A stretch of 64,000 bases of DNA from Malaya genurostris. Lineage: Eukaryota; Arthropoda; Insecta; Diptera; Culicidae. The notes beneath the pieces were generated by a model, which made no database searches, was not told where the DNA came from, and saw only the letters and a program-made list of their open reading frames with translations. The stretch is taken from assembly GCF_030247185.1 (NCBI RefSeq), contig NC_080572.1, forward strand, positions 186,524,866 through 186,588,865. Direction: 5' to 3'. Each line of letters begins with the position of its first letter. The first letter of the stretch is position 1. The position numbers and the translations under genes were made by a program. Shown piece by piece: positions 10,622-21,373 of the stretch.

Positions 10622-13341
10622 CAGGGTGGCAAGTGAATTGCCGATTTCAATTTCCCGGCTTTTTCCCGGTTTTCCCGGTTTTTTGAGAAAAAAATTTCCG
10701 GTTTTTGAAATAGGCTCAAATCGCCCCTGTTTAGTATTTTTTGTAAATATTTTCTAATTTAAACTTTAAACAGATATCCCATGCCCAAAAATTCATTATA
10801 ACATGTGCATATAAGAAAAGCATGAAGCCTTTTTCAAGTCATTCAGGGGTTTTGGTTACACGTAACCGATTTTTTTCCGAGTGCACATGACTGTTTTGAT
10901 TATTTTTTTGTTATACATATATTTGAAAATAAATCAATAAGGAACAACAATCCCAAAAACGGACGCTTGCCACTCGGAAAAAAACAACAATCCATGCTTG
11001 CAACTACAAATCATTTCGGCAGGAAAATTATAAACGACATGATGGCCAAGGATGGTGAAGAGTTGGTGGAACGTTCTCTACCAACTTTTCACAATATTCA
11101 ATCATTGCCATCAAAGAGAGACGGGTATCATCTCAGCAACAAAACACCGTCATGGTTCATTCTACATAGAATAGACACCAGTGCGAGAGCGAATTTCTCT
11201 CGATGAGCTGTCTGAGCATCACGGAAGCAACAAACGGTCGCTTATTATCGTTTTGCGATCCGATTCTATACGGGTAGTTGATAATTGCGATAGAATCATT
11301 TTACTATTGTCGCTTTTTCTAACTATGTGCATATAACCTTTGAATAAGTTGTATCTATGAAAATAGCTGTGAATGCTCCAGACCAGGGTTTTTAAATATT
11401 GTATATTTTAACCTAGTATGAGAATCATCAAGTCGAATTATCCGCGATAATTATAAACTTGCGATTCTCTCTTGGTAAATTCCTCACAGCGCCGATCATT
11501 GCCGGACTGTATATATTTCGTTAAGGGCTGTGAAATACTCAGAGTATGAAGTGGAGTGAAGAAATGTAGAAGAATTCTCTCACGGTTCATGCATTGAGAG
11601 ACAGCGAGTTCTTGTAGCAGCTTCTACCAGATTGAAAATGTTGTATACAATGCAGAGAAACATCGAGCCGCTTTCTGCCAAATTATCGGCAATCACCAAC
11701 ACTGATGCTGGCACAGCGAATCTAACATAATATCGTCATTGCCAGGGCTTCGGCCATGGTACAATAAATTGTAATATGGACATATACTGTTTAAATTATG
11801 TCGCTCATAAGCACATCTGTTCAATGAACGATCCCCCCAGATGAATTATCATGCTGTGATTGTGACGAAAACCATAAAACCAATTATTAACAAAGTCCTG
11901 TCAGACCAAAAATTTGAAATTTTTAAGTAATAAAATTGAATTTAAAATCATTAGATGTACGTATACCTAAGATTTCGGAAAACCGTTCGACTGCCACGAC
12001 TTGCTCTTTTAAAACACCAATTTTTCTAATGTATATGTCAGTCAAAAAACAATGTTTACGATTTCAATGCGTTGATGGGCAAATAAATCAAATGATAACT
12101 GTTAAAATGCACAATATATCGATCTGGTTTTTTCTAATAGGATTCTAAATGTTCGTAGAGGAATCAGAAAAATAATCAGGAAGTACGATTTCTTCATGAT
12201 GAACTATCCACTCGTTTTAAACCAGTTTTATTTCCAATAGCTTAACTAATTTATCTTCTATGAGAAATCTTTCTACAATTGATCTGATTCTAGCAGATCA
12301 ATCAACAACATTCAGGGTTTCAAATTAAGCAATGATTAGTTCAATTAGTTATATTCTACCAGCTTAGAACTAATCGACTAGAACACTATCGAATGTAAAC
12401 CCTAAAATTGTTTTTGGAAATATCGATATAGCCTTATATAATTTAAATAATTATTTTATTGAAGTTCCAAAAGCTCAAACTAAATTCAATTCAATTTCAT
12501 CTACATCAATATCAACGTTCTTGTGATCCTACTATGGAATAGTTGAGCACCTTTAAAAGGAAATTAAATATAGATTCACTGAACAAATCAATCCATTTTC
12601 AACATGTTTCTAAGATTCTATACTGGTCCTCAGAAACCAGTTTAAACTCTCAAAAAAGGAACTCAAATACTTCCTGTAATCGGTGAATAAGATCAATGTC
12701 GACAACTCTTCCAATTTTGCGAGTCCTTTTGACATCTAACAGATATATAAGCATAACTCAAGTATTGTCTCAAGATGACATTACTGAGACAAATTATGAT
12801 GATCAATGATGGCAATCATTAGCAAACTTAAAAACATGAAGGCTTTTAAAAATGTTCAATAATTTTGTTAAAAATTTTCGCTGTTACCTTGAGATTTTGC
12901 CATAAATTTTGCATATGTGTTGAATACTTATTTAAAAATTTAACTAAAAACCAACAGAAGCATCCAAATTAGCCTTATTTTTCAAAATGAGTTTATTGTT
13001 ATTGATAACAACTAAAAAACTCTGATGCTTCCTGTTTGATTTAAAACTGTCTGCAAGCCTCTAAAAAAACGTTGGACGAGACATGGGGTATTGGCATATT
13101 TCCAATGGACAATAAGTTATTTCAACACTTGTACTGAATATTTCGCTCAAACGCAAAATTGGGTATTGTCTCCTACTTTTCAATTGTTGAAAAAAACAAC
13201 TTATTCTAACAACTGTTACGCATAGGTGAGTTAGTAATATTTTTCCCGGGTTTTCACTAAAATTCCCGACTTTTTCCCGGTGAAATCAAATTCCCGACTT
13301 TTTCCCGGTTTTCCCGATTTTCCCGGTCACTTGCCACCATG
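10622..13341. mobile_element. Non-autonomous TIR element, 2.7 kb, TGATTA flanks
   Basis: The left end reads CAGGGTGGCAAGTGAA and the right end, reversed, CATGGTGGCAAGTGAC (14 of 16 match). Both are flanked directly by TGATTA (10616-10621 and 13342-13347), a 6-bp target duplication. Just inside each end lies a cluster of TTCCCGG-type motifs, in direct rather than inverted orientation (10650-10700 and 13240-13330). No transposase-like ORF was found in between; short ORFs such as 10967-11206 are unrecognised. The superfamily is unclear: the CAGGG start recalls hAT, but hAT duplications are 8 bp. Confidence 0.6.
11265..11510 (+). repeat. Dispersed repeat, copy 1 (partner at 44995-45240)
   Basis: About 245 bp match 44995-45240 in the same orientation, from GTTGATAATTGCGATAGAAT through TATGAGAATCATCAAGT to CTTGCGATTCTCTCTTGG, with scattered changes and one small indel. 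It lies inside the 2.7-kb TIR element, so it is either part of it or an earlier insertion. Confidence 0.7.
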
Positions 13342-13365
13342 TGATTAGTACTGTACAATTAAGCT

Positions 13366-13597
13366 TTAAGGTTCTACTTACAATCTTGAGAAAAGCAGCC
13401 ATTGTTGAAAAATGCAAAAGCAGTTTTCTCCGCTACTGCTAGATAAATCATCGAGAAAAAAACATCAGTTTGTTTGGAAAAATGAACAAAACTGACTGAT
13501 ATTTTACTCTTGACTTTCCGCTCATCGACAGCAAAGGAAACTGCTTTTGCGTTTTGCAACAATAGCTGTTCTGCTAAAATTGTAAGTTGCTCCTTAA
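13366..13597. repeat. Fold-back element, about 230 bp
   Basis: Arms of about 70 bp (13366-13440 and 13525-13597) pair with several mismatches. Shared features are TTAAGG...CTTACAATC at the outer ends and GCAAAAGCAGTTT inside. The loop itself is partly palindromic (CATCAGTTTGTTTGG...). Both flanking ORFs are products of this symmetry, not genes. Confidence 0.65.
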
Positions 13598-15781
13598 CAT
13601 ACAATGACAAGTTTGACAATTCCGCTGTTCGTGAACATAATATTAAAAAAATATTTCAGACGAGACGAAGTAAATTAAAAAGCTCATTCCACTTTCTACA
13701 GAATCGAATATTTTTATTATTTCCCAGAAACGACATTATGACAAAGATTGCAAACAATAATAATTATAGTCCCGTTAATGCAATAAATCTGCAATACAAG
13801 CATCCAGCTTTTCGCTCACAGCTTTGACATGATCGTAAAAATGTTAGAATAAATTTCCGTCATAAATATCACTTATATTGGATAAAGTGACAATTTTCTC
13901 AGAACTACAACAAACAGAAAATTGAATCAAAAATTTGAACTCGTTTTATTTTATTAACCGCTGCCCCGCTAATAAACCAAAACATTTTCTCGCCATTTCA
14001 TGTGCCACTCCACGCTGCATGTAAATCTGGACCAGTCAGTGATTGATGTACCAAACGAGACTTACTTTTATTAACGAACAGTGCGCCTTCTGTAAGCCCA
14101 ACAATTCGACAAGACGAAAAAAGCGAATCCCTGCAAAATCGTAGCCCCCCCTCCCCACGCCTTGCCTCGCCTTGTTTTTGTCATTCAGGTTGCAATCCTC
14201 GATTGGGATTCGAGTTCTCTTCCTCTCTCTCTTTCTTTCTATTCTGTTGTCGCTTCGGGATTGGTAGTCCCGGCAACGACAAACATCCGCCATTCCATTC
14301 TCTGCAGCCACGCTGTTGGCCCGACGGAAAGAGGCGAAATAAGTTGAAATTAGATTAATGTACACTCAAATTTCCATCACCCAAAACGAGGTTAAACAGC
14401 TTTCGGCAATCGTCGTGTGCCTGGTCCTCATGGGGCGGTTTGACTGTGGGGTTGCAATGTAGGGCAAAATAGGATTGCTTTTCGCCTATTGCTAGACCAA
14501 ATTCCTATCCCATTTCCGAGTGTTTGCTTGAACGGAAGCAAAAAAAATAACGGAATGTATCCTGTGTTGTGAATAAATACGGATTCTGCTGATGTCAATG
14601 AATTGAATTTCAGTACCGACCAAAAAATGCCATCAATCGAAAATAATGTAATGTTCCGCAAGTTGTCGCTATTAATATTGAAACACTGATTCAGAAACTG
14701 ATTATCGAAAACTGTCCTATCATTCAATGGCTGACATTACGAGTTTATCCAGCTCAATTTGAGAGAAGTATGACGTTCGCTCGTTTACGTCTTCATTATA
14801 GCGTAAACCGAATTAATGCGTGACACTATAGAAAGCATCCGGCGAAGGTTTACTCGTTATATTGCAATTCGAAACTACGTCATATTTTGCTTCGTATGCT
14901 CTGTATATTCCCATCGTACCACGTACATTTAATTAAAACTGTCTAAAAATAAAAAAAGCATTCAGTTTAACTGAATTTATTATGGCTTTATTTCGCTACC
15001 TTCATTGAATTGCTCGTGGGCACCAACTACGCCTCGAGTGAACCTTCTCGATTGCCATTGAGGCAGAACAACGATCCTTGTGTGAGCCGCAATCAGGGAC
15101 CCTGCTCACGTTTTCATTCCGCTTTAAACCGTTCAATTTTCATTCATTACGCCGTATTGTTGCCTCGTACGCGAACAGGTTGGCTCCTGGCTGCAGAGCA
15201 CCATGTTCGGCCATTCAAGTAGGATTGCGGATTTCGCCTTCTGCTTTTTTTTGTGTAGTTGTGAAATGCAACGATATCCATGAATTGCCAAAACTTATCG
15301 TTGTCGTTCGGGAAAGTCATCCTATTCTCTGTACGTTTACGTGACATCAGATAATGATTCGCTATTCGAGATCCAATACAGTACAATTGACAATTCTACA
15401 ATCCTTCCAGGAAATCCTTTTCAACTTGTGAGAGCTGACAAAGCAAATTTCAAACTTCAATCTGCTAAATGCTGCTTTTTATCTTTTATTGTGCAACATT
15501 CAAACTGAAAAGCCGAAAACCAACTTCTGATTTTTCAAAACACTTATCGTATACGTTTTGTGTGAAATCGTACAAATAGTGAAATATTCACTGCTAAGGT
15601 AAATCGGATGTGATATTATTACGAATGTGATAAATCGGTCAAACAAATCTAACATTAATTGACGTCCTTATGTGAATCGACTGTAATGTAAAAACCTTCA
15701 TGAAAATGCGAGTATCGTTTTAGGAAAATCGCTACACTATCTATTCCAAAAGAAATAATTTAGAACAGCCCACATTAACCT
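13598..15781. other. Complex, apparently single-copy DNA without a gene
   Basis: Base composition is more balanced from about 14000 to 15400 and I see no repeats matching the rest of the window. ORFs are short, and none shows a domain, signal peptide or convincing codon pattern. It could be intronic or intergenic host sequence. I could not identify exons. Confidence 0.4.
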
Positions 15782-16985
15782 TTTTGTCGTGAATACGCCT
15801 TACTCTACTATGGGGCGCCTTTTCAAAATGTACCCTCTGAGATAATAGTGATAAGTTTTTGATCGTGAATGTCTCTTGTTGTATCTAACGAATCAACATA
15901 ATTTTTGCTACATGCCATCGGAAATATGATCACAATTTTCAGTTGTGTGACATAATCTCAAATAATTCAAAATTAAACTTTTCTGTAATGTTTGGTATAA
16001 ACGAGTATCAAAGAGGAAAATTCATAAGGCGCGTTTGCCTTTCTCGTATTCTGAAAGCTCATAGCTCAGTGATCTGTGAAAGGATTTATATATTCTAACT
16101 ACCAATAGAATCGAACTTTTTCAACTTAAACGTGTATAGCAACAGCATTGAAGTATTTCAATAGTACATTAAACCTGTTTCATTTGACCCATGTCAACAC
16201 CAGCCAATCAGAACGCGTTCTGAGGAAGAGAACAAAATATCTGCTGCTGTACAACAAATCGTTCGAGAAAAATGTTCCGAACAGTACTTAATATCGTAGT
16301 GAGTTCCACAATTTGGTCCTTCTGAAAGGCAGTTATGAATCCCGTACAGCATCCTGATAGTATCTGTCAATGAAATTCAGGTTCCAAATGAAATAATCGA
16401 CATTAAAATTCTGTATGGGACTATTTTTATAGCCTTTAGGACCGCCCATTAGTGAGAAAGCTACAAACGAAATCACGTAGAAAAAAATCTCTTAACAAAC
16501 ATTGGGTCAGTTTGGGTTTTATCGCCACTGCGAGCAGATGTACTGTGTGTCGTTTGCAACGCTAGTTTCGACAAGAGCGATTACGTCACAACTGCCAGTT
16601 GTTTGCATTGGTGAAAAAACAACGAAAAGAGGACAACGGTGGGGAGCATCGCACAAAATCAGCCGTTCTAATGGCTCTACAAGTTTTCTAAAGAACTATT
16701 AGGATTTCTTCTTAACAAATCGAAGGTAAAAAATATCACTTTAGTGCAAATTTGTTTGATTAGATTTGTGAACTTTTCGCTGTGTGAAATTCACAGTAAT
16801 CGAGATCAAGTAATCAAGATCAAGCCTTCATTGTTTTTGCGAAAAATGTGAAAAAGGGAAATGCTTGCATAATCCATACAATTGATCAACTAATTGATAT
16901 TCGGAAGTGTTAAGGAACATGTCAGTTGTTTTCGTATTCACGACATTCAGTTGCGTCTCTGATATTACCCACTCGCCTTTTCACT
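15782..16985 (-). mobile_element. GTAATGTCAGAGACATA-family element, single-unit copy
   Basis: Read on the minus strand, it begins near 16985 with GGCGAGTGGGTAATATCAGA and ends at 15782 with CGTATTCACGACAAAAA. These termini share a GTCGTGAATACG inverted motif. The interior (16270-16800) is one copy of the about 546-bp unit that is repeated four times at 21.4-23.5 kb in the opposite orientation. It includes the GGGCGGTCCTAA-type block, a TATA-like palindrome and TGACGTAA. There is no ORF of note. It appears to be a non-autonomous DNA element. Confidence 0.6.
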
Positions 16986-17165
16986 CATGAAAATGAAAAT
17001 TTTTCACTTACCGCGCATTAAAATCGGAACGAAAAGTCGGATCTGGATCAACCTTTCGGGAACTTTTTAACGAATTTCAAGACCTTTTAATTGCATCTCA
17101 GTTTGTAAAAATCAAGAAGATTTTCGAAAAAATTGGATGACCTTTTTCTCAAAGATTTGCTCATA

Positions 17166-17520
17166 TTACCTTGTAATTCCGGAAATGGAAGCCGAATAAT
17201 GATATAACTTAATTGCAAGCGATGCGACTCTAAGACCTTTCTTTCTAATATAAGTTTGTGAAAATCGGTTCAGCCATCTCCGAGGAAAGTGACTGACATT
17301 TTTTTCATTTTTTTGGTGTATATCACCCTGTAATTCCTGAACCGGAAGTCGAATAGAAATAAAATTCAAACAGCAGCCTATGGGATCATAAGATCTTTCA
17401 TTTGAATCTGAGTTTGTGAGAATCGGTTTAACCATAACATACACATACAGACATTTTGTGATTTCGACAAACTGAGTCGAATGATATATGACCCTTGGCC
17501 CTCACAGTGATTGCATAGTG
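17166..17520 (-). repeat. Composite repeat fragment, reversed
   Basis: On the minus strand the order matches the start of the window: a CACTGTGAGGGCCAAGGGTC-like head (17480-17520), then AACCGATTCTCACAAACTC and GACTTCCGGTTCAGG units spaced about 150 bp apart. It lies directly between the 15.8-kb element and the 7-bp satellite. Confidence 0.65.
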
Positions 17521-17640
17521 ATACAGTAACAGTTTTGTCATGTTTCCAAAACAACTAATGAAATGATTTCAAATTTCTTGAAAATGCAGTAAACAAACCG
17601 CAACTTGTCACAATTAAACGAAATACCTACCACCAAACCG

Positions 17641-18728
17641 TCCTTATCCCTTAATCCCTATTTCATAATCCCTATTTCCTAGTATCTATTTTTTATTCCC
17701 TATTTCATATTCCTTATTTTCTATTCCTTATTCCCTATTCCCCATTCCCTATTCCCTATTCCCTATTCACTATTCCCCATTCCCTATTCCCTATTCCCTA
17801 TTCCCTATTCCCTATTCTCTATTCCCTATTCCCTATTCCCTGTTCCCTATTCCCTATTCCCTATTATCTATTCCCTATTCCCTATTCTCTATTCTCTATT
17901 CCCTATTTCCTATTCCCTATTCCCTATTCCCTATTACCTATTACCTATTACCTATTCCCTGTTCCCTGTTCCCTGTTCCCTGTTCCCTGTTCCCTGTTCC
18001 CTGTTCCCTGTTCCCTGTTCCCTGTTCCCTGTTCCCTGTTCCCTGTTCCCTGTTCCCTGTTCCCTGTTCCCTGTTCCCTGTTCCCTGTTCCCTGTTCCCT
18101 GTTCCCTGTTCCCTGTTCCCTGTTCCCTGTTCCCTGTTCCCTGTTCCCTGTTCCCTGTTCCCTGTTCCCTGTTCCCTGTTCCCTGTTCCCTGTTCCCTGT
18201 TCCCTGTTCCCTGTTCCCTGTTCCCTGTTCCCTATTCCTTATTCCCTATTCCCTATTCCCTATTCCCTATTCCCTATTCCCTATTCCCTATTCCCTATTC
18301 CCTATTCCCTATTCCCTATTCCCTATTCCCTATTCCCTATTCCCTATTCCCTATTCCCTATTCCCTATTCCCTATTCCCTATTCCCTATTCCCTATTCCC
18401 TATTCCCTATTCCCTATTCCCTATTCCCTATTCCCTATTCCCTGTTCCCTATTCCCTATTCCCTATTCCCTATTCCCTATTCCCTATTCCCTATTCCCTA
18501 TTCCCAATTCCCTATTCCCTATTCCCTATTCCCTATTCCCTAATCCCTATTCCCTATTCCCTATTCCCTATTCCCTATTCCCTATTCCCTATTCCCTATT
18601 TCCTATTCCCTATTCCCTATTCCCTATTCCCTATTCCCAATTCCCTATTCCCTATTCCCTATTCCCTATTCCCTATTCCCTATTCTCTATTCCCTGTTCC
18701 CTATTCCTTATTCCTTATTCCTTGTTCT
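17641..18728. repeat. 7-bp satellite, TTCCCTA with a TTCCCTG block
   Basis: About 1.09 kb and roughly 150 units. The outer parts are TTCCCTA with sporadic variants (TTCTCTA, TTACCTA, TTCCCAA). The centre, 17955-18227, is exactly 39 units of TTCCCTG without a single error (273 bp). The edges decay into imperfect units (17641-17740 and 18695-18728). The complementary strand carries GGG every 7 nt with 4-nt loops, so it fits the canonical G-quadruplex pattern throughout. It is not the insect telomere repeat TTAGG, nor the vertebrate CCCTAA. Confidence 0.95.
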
Positions 18729-20440
18729 TCATTTTTCGATTTTTCAATGATATCAAAATAACTAGAGATTGTTAGAGGAGAAATAATTCCTTTTTCCTTA
18801 TTATATTTTGTTGCTTTTGATACTTTCCTGATTTTTTTCTAATACTTCAGCTTAAGACGTTTTTTCATTTTGTTTTATTTCTGGCGTTCTGTTTTCGTTT
18901 AATTTAGTTTAACTCTGCTTTATTCCATTCGACATTTCTTATTTTCTTGTTATCTTTTGGGCGCACTTTTTTGCAGTTTCATTATGTTGTGTTGTTTTTT
19001 AGTTTTCTCAATTCGCCTGTCTGTCGTTTTTTGCTGTTTCTTGTAACGTAAAAATCCGAAAAATATTTTCAAATAATATTACTATTTCTTCTTCTCGTAA
19101 GGGCAGATACGTGTTTTATTTACTACCTGCAGGTTTCTCCAACATCAGACCCTAATTCTGATTTAGACACGCATTCAGATCCAGACACTTAAGAAGTTTA
19201 CAAGCAGTAGATGAAATACGTATACGTAATAAATACGAAGTAAAAAAAATTTGAAAATAAAATAGGATTTTTCGGATTTGTTGCTTTATAAAACATTCTT
19301 TCAATATGCCCAATCTTACTGCTGTGTTCTCACTGATTTGTCATTCATTCCTTTTTTCTATTTGTCGTTTTGTTTAAGTCAAATTCTTTCCGTTGTGTTT
19401 TTTGTTGATTTCTTTTTTGCAAAATTGTGTGTATCGTTTTTTTGCGTTTCCTTTTTGTTCGATTTTGCACCGTTCGCGCTAAGTCACGTTTTCCTGCCGT
19501 TCAGTTTTTGTTGTTTTCTCTCTGCAGTTTTTCATCTTATAGATTTCTTTATATGGATTCCGTTTCACCGTTTTTTAAGTTGTTTCATATGTTTTTTTTT
19601 TGTTATTTTGTCCTCTTCGTTCATCGTTTTCGTTTTGCTTTCTTTTTGCGGTTTCTTTTGCCGTTGTTTCTTCCCGTTTTCGTTTAGTTTTGTTTCGTCC
19701 GTTTTTTATATGACTTTTACATGTTGTTGTTCAGGTTTGGTTGCGTTCTTTTTGCCATTTTCATTTTACTGTCGTGATTATTTACCATTTGGCTATCTTT
19801 TTGCAGTTTTAACTATTTTAATTACGTTTTGCTAATCTCCTTTGTCGTTTTGTTTTTGCCTATATTTATATTTATGCGTCGTTTTCTTTTAAGCCTTTTT
19901 ATTTAGTAGTTCAATTTTTGCGTTAACTGTCTGTCATTCCTATTGACAATTTTTATTTGTTGTTTTAAAATTGACGTTTTTCTTACAGGAGTTACACAGG
20001 AGTTTTTTTTCGTCATTCACGTTTTGTCATTTTCTTATCATCGTTTCATTTTTGTTGTCTCCGTTTTGCTGTTTTCATGTAATTTTTTTTGCTGTTTTTT
20101 TGTTGTTACAAATTTGAAGCTGTTGTCATTTTCGTTATACCTTTTTGTGACATATTCAAATGTCGCTTTCTATTTTTGCGTTTCGTACTCTTCTCGTCTA
20201 GTTATTTTTACTTTGTACAGCCTTTTTGTTTTCATTTTTAACTTCATTGATTGTCTCTTGTTGGTATGTTATTGCTGTTGCCTCTTTATTTTTGTTTTAT
20301 ATTCTTTTGGTCATTTTGTGCCACCCCTTTGTATCCGTAGTTTTTGTAACAAAATTTAGTGAACTAATTCTGATCATTTACCCACAAAACGTGTCATTTG
20401 GTAATTTCATCGAATTCTCAATTTCTTTAGAAATATTTTA
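18729..20440. other. T-rich low-complexity tract
   Basis: For 1.7 kb the plus strand is dominated by T with interspersed C and G (TTTTGTTTTCGTTT-type runs). The long Phe-, Cys- and Ser-rich ORFs here (19278-19835 and 19943-20359) follow from TTT, TTC and TGT codons and show no family motif. It directly follows the satellite. A purine-rich counterpart is at 37690-37860. Confidence 0.6.
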
Positions 20441-20479
20441 AAAAGCGAAATAGAATTCAGTTGCCTCCAACAACTTATT

Positions 20480-20757
20480 AGAGCAAATTCAGCAGCAGCA
20501 AGATTCATATGGGTGGTTTATAATGTAAATGAAACTGAAACAAACGTATCCCCAGCAATTCGTTTTAGTTTTATTTATTCGACCAGTTCTACTGTCAAAT
20601 TTAAAACTGATATACATTGCCGTTCTATTTTTTCTATATTTGAAACACAGATAAAACACTGTTGGGGCTGCCAGTTTATTTTGTTATAATTTCTAGATTT
20701 AAATTTTAAAACTGACATAAATTATGCATCTAGAACTAGAACATTCCTGAATATGCC
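20480..20757 (+). repeat. 280-bp dispersed repeat, copy 1
   Basis: It begins GAGCAAATTCAGCAGC after TTA and runs through TATCCCCAGCAA, CGTTCTATTTTTTCTATATT and CACTGTTGGGGCTGCCAG to about 20757. Three more copies lie at 28512-29252. It probably represents a non-autonomous element with a TTA target preference. There is no coding capacity. Confidence 0.75.
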
Positions 20758-21255
20758 CTTTTTGCACTTAACGGTTTTGCAAAGATGATGCAGTAAAATA
20801 AGGCCATTGATACGGTTAGCGTAGCAGGCGATTTACCTTTGTTAAAGTTTTAGCCAGTCATGCTGTTTTTAGCAGCAGGCTTTGATTCAATTTGAAACAA
20901 AAAAAAATAGACGATGAAAAGGAATGGACGTAACTGACGCGTTCCGTTTAATCTCATATCGATCAAGTTCAGTACGTTTATGTGAATTATGATTCAAAAA
21001 CCGACTCGATTCTGGTGTCCGTTTGTTTTGATAGGCGTAATAATATTAGCAATCGGAATCTTGAAATGATCCGAAATATGTTGCCAGAAAAACAGTCATA
21101 TTTTAAAGATGATTTGAGAATAAAACATTTGACTGTCTGTCCCTCGATCCGCGTATGACCAAACATCAACCGTTATCCTGAAATTTATCGAGAAGTAACA
21201 AGGGTTTCGCGAAATTATGAGCTATTCAATTAGGGTTGTTTTCTTAGCAAGAAAA
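20758..21255. other. No gene recognised
   Basis: Mixed AT-rich sequence with no ORF above 61 residues that looks real and no match to the repeats elsewhere in the window. Confidence 0.4.
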
Positions 21256-21373
21256 AAGGCGGGTGGGTAATGTCAGAGACATAACTGGATGTCGTGAATA
21301 CGAAAACAACTGACATGTTCCTTAACACTTCCGAATATCAATTGTATGAATTATGCACGCATTCTTCTTTTTC

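Noticed and set aside
17641..18728. Telomeric repeat or interstitial telomere
   Set aside because: The 7-bp unit TTCCCTA/TTCCCTG is neither TTAGG nor CCCTAA, and Diptera do not use these telomeres.
19278..20359. Long Phe/Cys/Ser-rich ORFs that look like membrane proteins
   Set aside because: They sit in a T-rich low-complexity tract, so TTT, TTC and TGT codons are forced. Overlapping frames give the same composition and no family motif is seen.
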